A stretch of 64,000 bases of DNA from Tetrapyrgos nigripes (taxonomy: Eukaryota > Basidiomycota > Agaricomycetes > Agaricales > Campanellaceae): positions 1 to 64,000 of the forward strand of contig JAACJM010000364.1 in the NCBI GenBank assembly GCA_013368315.1, read 5' to 3'. Shown piece after piece: positions 57,008 to 64,000 of this stretch. Under the pieces are notes generated by a model that was given only the letters and a program-made list of their open reading frames with translations, had not been told where the DNA came from and did no database searches. Positions within the stretch are counted from its first letter, which is position 1. Every line of letters starts with the position of its first letter. A program made the translations under genes and the position numbers.

Positions 57008-57511
57008 ATGACGTCCATACTATCTTTCTCATCAACTACCCCGGTCATCCGTTCGGTAGCACACGTCGCTCGTATTGGCTACCCTGCTTTCATCCGCATG
57101 CGCAGTAAAAGGATGCTTACCATGCCAGCTGCAGGTCATCATCATCAGGTACGTCTCAAATGTCATTGTCGAATCGCTTGATTCTGACTTTTTGACACTC
57201 ATAGTACTTCGAGCCCACATTCTCCTCCGAATCCCATCTACATGCCAAAGCAAACGTCTCTTCATTTTCATCACCATCATCCTCTGGAAACACTCGGCCC
57301 AGACATGCCGGTTTATATGATATATTGTTCGGAGCAGGCATTATAGTTCCATTCGTAGCAGTTGGGGCATACCTGGAAGTACGTGTCTTACTTAGCTCGC
57401 TTTTGTTCATGGTTTTCAATGCTAAATGGTCTCGTTGCGGCTTAACAGAGAGGAACCCACGATTTTAACGAAATTCCAGAGCACGTTCTGGAGTTCTTGG
57501 TATGCCCGTGA
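57008..57511 (+). CDS. Small mitochondrial-type membrane protein (possibly COX8/COX7C-like)
   Basis: Three exons, 57008-57148, 57205-57378 and 57449-57511, with clean GTACGT donors and AG acceptors, join in frame to 125 residues. The N-terminus MTSILSFSSTTPVIRSVAHV ARIGYPAFIRMRSKR is rich in Ser and Arg and lacks acids, like a mitochondrial presequence. One predicted membrane helix, ILFGAGIIVPFVAVGAYLE, resembles the GxGFxxPFxA segment of cytochrome c oxidase subunit VIII. An alternative acceptor two bases downstream would end the protein at ERNPRF. The splice chain is the main support; the family assignment is tentative. Confidence 0.55.
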
Positions 57512-57599
57512 TGACCTCTTCGACCATCGACATTTCTTCCTTGCTTCTTCAAGGGCCCTTAGGGCCATTGTTATCCAATTTACCCTTGTTGTACTTCTA

Positions 57600-58095
57600 G
57601 TATAAGCCTCCTGTTCACATTCGCATTTATGGTGTATTATGTATGGAATGTACTCGACTCCCTGTAATACGACTTACTGCATTGAATCGGCTAGTCGGAC
57701 ACGGATCCGTAATCCGGCTGTGTACAACTCAAATCTTGGTCTTTTCCTTGCCCTCGATACCGTTAGCAAGCTATGGACCATAGCTAACTGTCCAAATAGC
57801 TTTTTCACCATTATCCAAAAGATGTCAATGCGTAAGAATATTTTATAGCCAATATATGAACTGCCCAGATTCACATAGAACTCGGACAGAACGCGTAGAG
57901 GAAGCTAGCAGGGCATATCTAGTCAAAGTTTTGTGCTCGAGCCTCTCAGAGCCCTTCTGCTGACCCCTTCATCACAAAATCATAGCCATGGAATGTCTGA
58001 ATGACGAGGGCTAAGCTCAAAATCACAATATATTGCTGCAAATGGTCATTCACATGCTTTGGGACAGATACTTGGATAATGCTCATTCTGTATCT
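57600..58095. other. No supportable gene
   Basis: Short frames only. Confidence 0.35.
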
Positions 58096-58540
58096 TTAGC
58101 AGAGAATATATAGATTGCCTTTCCAATAGTACCACAAAATAGCTTCAAAAAGAGCCCAAGACCTTGAGGAACGGTGGACAACTGGGCGAGCTATTCGTTT
58201 TGTCCGGCTTCCTTGTGTGTCCGACTCGGCGATCAACGGCAGTATGACCCAGGCTCCATTCGCTTTCCTGAAACGTGGACCGGAGCTTCGCGATGCCAAT
58301 TGGCATTTGAGGCGGCTCGATGTTGTTACCGCTCTCGAAAATGAACACTGCCGCGCTCAGCATGCGGAGATCCAGGAAGAACGCCAGTTGCTTCAACTGC
58401 AACTTCGTTTGGAGCGGGCTAGGATTCAGGTCATGGTACAGCGGGATTTGACTCGAAAAGAGACAGAGAAGCGGAAGGAACTGGCCAAGCTCGCGGATGA
58501 GCTGCGCCGTCGGTTAAAAGATACTCGTTTACAGGTATAA
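58096..58540 (+). CDS. Coiled-coil ORF of unknown function, probably repeat-derived
   Basis: The frame reads without stop from upstream of 58217 and includes DANWHLRRLDVVTALENEHC followed by a strongly charged helical stretch (EIQEERQLLQLQLRLERARI, KETEKRKELAKLADELRRRL). Heptad-like spacing of leucines suggests a coiled coil of about 60 residues. No catalytic domain. It may be a gag-like or transposon-linked fragment; the start is uncertain (first ATG at 58217). Confidence 0.35.
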
Positions 58541-59204
58541 CGTCGTTACTTGTCTGTCTTTATTATATGTTGCAAATAATTCCGTCTTTTCACCGATATT
58601 TTTCTGTGGTATAAAACATTGGGTGACATACAACCAAATGGAGCGAGAAATGTGCAATTACCTCGACCTGATCTTGGTCTATGCTCCGCTGCTCGGTCAC
58701 AAGGTATTCTCTGGGTTTACACAACATGGCCATTATATCTATTCACTGGAGTTACGTCTTCTCCTTTTCCTTCGCCTTCTTGTTTCTCTCTCTCGTCTCT
58801 GCAGATTTTGCCTGGCTTAAAGCTCGCTTTTCCGGCCAGTCTTTTGCAAAACATCTGAGAGCTGGCGGTGGAAATCTTCACAGGCTGTCTTCAGTGGGAT
58901 TGGAGCTACAAGGTGTTGGGGAAGTGCAGATCGGATGAGATGCGCGTTGTGCAGTGCGTGTATGTTCAAAAGGTATGTCGAGTCGTCTTTATGAAGAATG
59001 CACTTCTTGCAAGTGGAAGTCGGAATGCGCTCTTGAACGCTGAAATGTTCTGACTCACCTATGTCGCAGCGTGAAGAAACACAATCAAATAGAACAGCCT
59101 GTGTCCAGATACATAAATATGCTATGGCTAGTGGAAATGAACACTTACGGTTGGTTTGATCACACTTAGCTTATCGGATTTCACAAGAATGGGCATGTTA
59201 AGTC

Positions 59205-59698
59205 GGGCATCTGGTTTTTCAAGCTCACACTCAAGCCACACAAGCTTCCCCAGCTACTCTTGATCCATCTCAAAAGCTTCTTATATGTCTTTGATATTCA
59301 CTACTTTACCCTGAATAGGTCTAACCTATTTTTTAGCTTGTAAATCTATTGCCATTGCCTCTGAATCAGAAAGCCTCATTTATAAAGATCTTCCTGTTCC
59401 ATCTGGATTACCATATCTATCTAATGCAGTTGGAAAAAGTCTAGGAAAAACTGAGTATTGTATCTCTATATTTTTCGAAAATTATGTACTTGACTCAGCA
59501 GAGGCTAAACTAAGATGTAATGAAGAATGTGGTATACATAATATAATGAATGAACCCTTCAGTGTGAGTAGCTTGTTGTCAAATGAAGTGTAGTGAAGTT
59601 GGCTACACTAGAGGTAAGCACAGCGACACCCAAAATAGAAAGTCAAGCTCACTCAAGCTCACGTGGCTTGACTGTGAGCTTGAAAAACTGGTGGCCCT
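59205..59698. mobile_element. 494-bp hAT-like non-autonomous element
   Basis: Inverted ends share GGGC, CTGGTTTTTCAAGCTCAC and CAAGCCAC (left end GGGCATCTGG, right end reverse complemented AGGGCCACCAG). Exact 8-bp duplication GTTAAGTC at 59197-59204 and 59699-59706. AGCTTGA/TCAAGCT repeats are subterminal on both sides. Interior AT-rich and non-coding. Confidence 0.85.
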
Positions 59699-59709
59699 GT
59701 TAAGTCTGT

Positions 59710-60151
59710 TGTTCTTTTGGTGCAGGATGTGGAAGTGTTCAACCAGAACCCTCGCATTGTTGCTGGATTCTGGTAATGATTTTTTGGATATGACCTGCAG
59801 TAACAATCTTTTTTGATCAGGAGTCTTTGTGAGTAATTTTCCGTCCCAATCAAATCTGAAATCTTATGCTGTTGTATTCAAAAAAGATCCAAGCACCAAT
59901 ATGGCAGACATTTTTTGAGCGCAATACCACCAACATACAGGGAATCCACAGTGACTCGGCAGGATGATCTTCGTTAAGAGGGAGGCTGTGGCTCAATTGA
60001 CTCCAGGTCAGTCTCAATCTCTTCCGTGGTTTGCAATCCGCTGGTGCTAATTTGACTCATCCTAAATTCGAGTATTTAGAGTCTTTTTCTGTCCATGGAT
60101 GAGACCTTACTTGCCTACACAGACTCCACTATCATCCATCCAACCTAAATA
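59710..60151. other. No supportable gene
   Basis: Between the hAT-like element and the 3' end of the large degraded gene; short frames only. Confidence 0.35.
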
Positions 60152-63100
60152 TCATTGGATTTGCTGATTCTGCTTAAAAAAGTCTTTCACAGCAGATCCA
60201 GTGCAAATGTAGTGGTGGGTGGCTTTGTCTTTCCAGTATCCACCTGTGACCATGTGTTTGAAGCGTTCCATTTCTCCAATAGTGGACGCAATGTCTCGGC
60301 TTGGTGCTAAATGATTTGATAGAATGCTGCACATATGAAAGATCACATTGAAGCACTCGCAAACTTCAGTGGTGAAAATCACTGCTGGTCCAAGGTGACA
60401 AATATCTTCTGGTAAGTGAACGAGAACATGGAGCTTGATCTTATTGATGATTCAGTGTGCATTGAAATCAGACCAAGCATCAAGAAGATTGTCGATGAGT
60501 GTCTGGAGGTCAGTCTTTTGAGCAGGTGAGTCAATTGTGGTCACTCAATGAGAAAAACATGTTCATATTCACCAGATACATTTCTAGGTCGTGTATCTCG
60601 GGCACCCATAGGTGAGCTCCTAATTCTCTGGTGGCCTTCCACACTGTAAATATCTTCATAGGGCAAAGATCATGAGGGTGAAATATTGCGAGCTGCTGTA
60701 GAGATTTGAAGTGCTTGCCAATCAGTGAGTTCTTGTACTTCATCATATAGTCTGCTCAACCTTTAGTTGTTTCATACCAAATATACTTGTCCAGGCCCAA
60801 AAGCCACGAGTGTAGTATCTCGCAGGGTGTATCAATATGGGGCTTGATACCTTGATAGAAAGTGCCTGTGAGTATGCCCTATTTGCATTGTATAAGGACT
60901 GAAAACACTCACCTCTTGTTGCTAAGAGAATGTTATAATGGTTGCTGGGTCGGAGATAATTTCTTGCAGCTGCAAAGAACATAAATAAAGCAAATGGGGT
61001 GATAAGAAGAGAAACATATGGTCATCTATTGCCAGTTTCTCAAAAGAAGCTGCAGGTTGTTGAGTAACCCAAGTCCAAAGCTCAACTTATTTCAATAAGA
61101 TCCTTGCGCTTCTCACCCTTCACTGACAAATCATTCAGTCATGGATCCCGAGTAACACACTCCTTGATCCTTTCCTTCTCCTTCTCCTTGAAACTTGTCA
61201 AAAGCTGTTGGATCCAAAATTGCGAAATCAGATCCTTGACACCCATCTCTGTTGCAGAAGAGTTTAGCCTTGTTTCATCACAGTAACAAGCTTGCCAGAT
61301 CTGCCAGTGTGTACATTGGATTGTCTCTTCAATATCGCAGGGTGCTCCTGGGTGATAAAGTGATTCATAACCTGCAGATGATTCCTTGAAAGCTTTGGAG
61401 CTGCTAATGTGATCCCAGTGGCAATTCTTGTTGGCTTGAATGCCAATGTGTGAAGTCATCTCTGTCTGTTGAGGATTGTCAGCTAGTAGGAAATGAGGAA
61501 TTAACTGGAAAAGAATTTCTTCTTCCAGCTCACAGTTGTAGGCCTCAAACCACTTCTCTGCTGAGCTGAAATTATGTTGGTTAGCTTGGAGAGCCAAGAC
61601 ATGATATCAAAATAAGTAAGTTGACTCACAAATCTTCACATAAAGCCACAAACTGCTCAGACGATGATGCACTTTGAGAAGTGGAACAGTACCGGATGAA
61701 AATTTCCTGAGCCAACATTCGGTGAGGAAGATGTGCGTTTATCACATATACATTTGTATGTGCATTGTACTGCTTGCTGACATTTCCAGATACATCATCA
61801 CTCCAGGGAATCACTTGCAGCTGGAACATTGAACGGCCTTTGGAGATCGAGTGCAAGGGACTTGACGACACATATTGAATTGGAGAGTATTCTAAAAAGA
61901 AGGTCATTTCTCATTAAATGTGAGGGTTCAGAGTTACTGACCAGAGAATGTAATACCTCCTGGATAGAGTGCTTCAAGCTCCAGCCCATTTTTCACCAGG
62001 GAAGTAGCCAAAATATGATCCTCCTCAGCTGTCACCTGACACAATAATTTCTGGCCTGTGACCTCCAAACTGATAACCTTGCACACCTGCACATAGATAG
62101 CAGGTTCTGCACTTGGGGAAGAGTCCTCAGAAAGGGCAAACCACTGGAGAATGATAACAAATTCTGAGTTATTCGCCAGCGTGAGTTTGTTGACATAGAA
62201 ATGACAATGCCATTTCTCCATTGAACGCCAATCTGCCATCAGTTTCTGCTTCGTGCAACCACTTATTGGCTTGCCAAGTCTTGGAGATTGTTGGCTTTAT
62301 CTTGGGGTAAAGATACATATGTTTTTGAATGAGTGGATTTGCCCAGTCCTGTAAAACCAAATAAAAATAAGTAAAACATAAAAAAAAAGTCCAAAACTGT
62401 CAGAACAAACTATGGCCAAGAGTATTTCGGGATGGTTCATATAAAAGTGGTCACCAGATACAGAGAAATGGTGGCATTGTTGAGTCCTTCTTGGGTTTTC
62501 CAAAGAGCTGAAAAGCTTGGGACATTGGGAGTGCTGCATTCTCACATAACCCACAAAATGACTTTCATCTGCTCATCCGATAAGCAGAGACGAGGAAGGT
62601 TATCCAACAGATCCAGCATAAACATCTATCTTTCATTTAGCCACTGCGCATAGACCTGATGACTGGTGGGAACAACGTACTGTCTTTGATGTGTGCAGAA
62701 AACCATTCCTTTGAGGTGTCAGATTTAGGTAACATTCCAACACACTTCTTCTTCTGGCACTTTTCATCTCATCAGCATCTGCATATCACACAGGTAAGGT
62801 TTCTTGTTCTCTTCAGGGGATAGTAACTTACCCAATGCAGTCAGGGAAGCAGCAATCTGGCTTGTGACAGTGTCTGTTGGTTCAGCAGAATCATCTTGTG
62901 CCATAGTAGGATCTGCATTGAACTGACTGAATAGAGAATGTGATGAGAGGTACGCAAGATTGTTAATCTCTTGTTCCACAAGAGAAGCCTTTTCATGTTC
63001 TTTCAGCGACTCCTTTTCGCCTGCAGAAAATAATACAGGATTGCCAGTGTAATCGTGGTACAGAGAAGTTTCCCCATGCATAATCATGTCATCAAGTGGG

Positions 63101-63769
63101 TCATTCATCGTACCAGGCTCCTGCTGCATTGTTTTGTTGAAGAAAATGATCCAGATCTTGTACAGTTGGCATTGAAGTTGATGAGGACATTGGGGCATTT
63201 TGCACATTACTTGAGAATCCTGCTGCTGTAAGTGTGTCTTTATGTTTTCGGGTTTGCAGATGGGCTGGTTTTGAGTATTTTTGGATGATAACAGTCTTGG
63301 TCTCAGAATTGTCAGTGCAAATTTGACATATCAGTCTGGTCCAGTCATTTGGGTAGTCTTCAAAGCCTTCTTTAATCCAGGTGAGATTTAACCAAGTATT
63401 TTCTTCATAGAACTCTCACTGGTGTGGTGGGACCCATCTTATCTTGCCAGGCAGGTGAAATTTGTCAGTGAGATCAAGGATGCTGGAGCTCAGGGTCAGT
63501 AAATCGTCAGTGCCTTTTGTGACTGTCCAACTCCAACTTGGGTTTTTTCTTCTCACCACCACCACCACTATTCCTTTCCTTTTTTTGTTTTTTTTTCTTG
63601 TCTGCATTGACATGTCTGCCCTGACAATTGACGATTTTCTCTCAGACTCTCCACCTTTATCACTTAATGCTCTGCTACTCTCCAGGCTCTGAAGTGAGTG
63701 CTCACCCTGCCATGTCACCTGGACCAGCCCCCTCATCATCTGCCAATGGCTCTCTGTCCACATCTTCAA
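60152..63769 (-). pseudogene. Large Agaricomycete repeat-associated gene (unknown function), degraded copy
   Basis: I recognise this as a multi-exon protein family repeated many times in Agaricomycete genomes and presumed transposon-linked; no function is known to me. In order: a C2H2-like finger CQICTDNSETKTVIIQKYSK ..HLQTRKHKD; LDLLDNLPRLCLSDEQMKVI; ANPLIQKHMYLYPKIKPTIS; HFYVNKLTLANNSEFVI; VIPWSDDVSGNVSKQYNAHT; RYCSTSQSASSSEQFVALC; HFLLADNPQQTEMTSHIGIQ; YKNSLIGKHFKSLQQLAIFH; EVCECFNVIFHMCSILSNHL APSRDI. Short introns separate many blocks. In-frame TGA codons occur at the HQ*EFYEENTW site (about 63417) and at RDP*LNDLS (about 61142), and the C-terminus is shortened. This copy is probably dead. 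Confidence 0.7.
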
Positions 63770-64000
63770 CTGTTCCCAGTAAAGAAACTGACAGAAGCCC
63801 TGCTCTGGTACCTGTCGTCAACTTTCCAGTAAACCTCAGTGTGACCCTTCCAGTAAATCTCAATGCAACCCCATTGAAGAAGCCAACTGATGGTGTTGCT
63901 CAATTCACCACTGCCTGGGCTAGGACCTTACAGCTGAAGAGTGGTAATGACCAAGAGCTTCTTTGGCAAGCCAAGTGTGTACTCCCTTACTGTGACTGGA
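63600..64000 (+). CDS. Start of a divergent gene, truncated by the window edge
   Basis: After a CT-rich leader an ATG near 63611 gives MSALTIDDFLSDSPPLSLNA. A long open frame then runs to the edge with SAHPAMSPGPAPSSSANGSL, PVVNFPVNLSVTLPVNLNAT and FTTAWARTLQLKSGNDQELL, without stop. A splice (acceptor CTCCAG near 63686) or frame change must link the two parts. It overlaps the 5' end of the degraded gene on the other strand, so the two may be a divergent pair of one element. Family unknown. Confidence 0.4.

Overview
The window looks like a repeat-rich stretch of a filamentous fungal genome, most likely an Agaricomycete (mushroom-forming basidiomycete). Evidence: short spliceosomal introns of about 50-60 nt in every conserved gene, a basidiomycete chitin deacetylase, a basidiomycete small secreted glycopeptide family, a NACHT NTPase of the Agaricomycete type, a microsomal P450, an intron-containing tRNA-Leu(AAG), and many fungal transposons (hAT, Helitron, LINE, LTR, MITEs). 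There is no operon structure and no bacterial signal.

Layout. 0.3-4.1 kb: an LTR, then a 1.3 kb inverted-repeat element with a 10-bp target duplication. 4.1-7.6 kb: a low-complexity ORF, a truncated Tad1-type tRNA adenosine deaminase, and an intact 12-exon chitin deacetylase. 8.7-10.7 kb: LINE 3' remnants. 10.9-17.3 kb: an unidentified host gene split by a complete 5,062-bp hAT transposon (8-bp TSD CCGCACAC) with a near-complete transposase gene. 17-22.7 kb: small repeats, a NACHT remnant, a 279-bp foldback MITE, and a 531-aa NACHT (NLR-like) gene with an inverted-repeat element just upstream. 22.9-24.2 kb: a second inverted-repeat element, a broken carbohydrate esterase and tRNA-Leu. 24.2-33.8 kb: AT-rich mobile-element territory with a 701-bp foldback element, a decayed Helitron gene, a Tourist-like MITE and an LTR, closed by a second tRNA-Leu in inverted orientation. 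34.3-36.6 kb: an apparently intact P450. 37.6-45.2 kb: an internally deleted LINE, more LINE and hAT remnants, and a 513-bp non-autonomous hAT. 45.2-47.6 kb: two copies of one 1.16-kb element, one inserted into the other in inverted orientation. 48-57.5 kb: small or conserved host genes (COX8-like, DUF2461, secreted glycopeptide, small mitochondrial-type protein) between repeats. 58-64 kb: a coiled-coil ORF, another hAT-like element, a decayed copy of a large Agaricomycete repeat-associated gene, and the start of a divergent gene.

The host genes do not form an obvious pathway. The clearest theme is transposon activity: many elements still show both ends and exact target-site duplications, so their insertion order can be read. 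Several otherwise conserved genes carry single-base frameshifts, which may be real decay or assembly indels.

All calls are from reading the sequence and translated frames. No database search was run; family names rest on recognised motifs.
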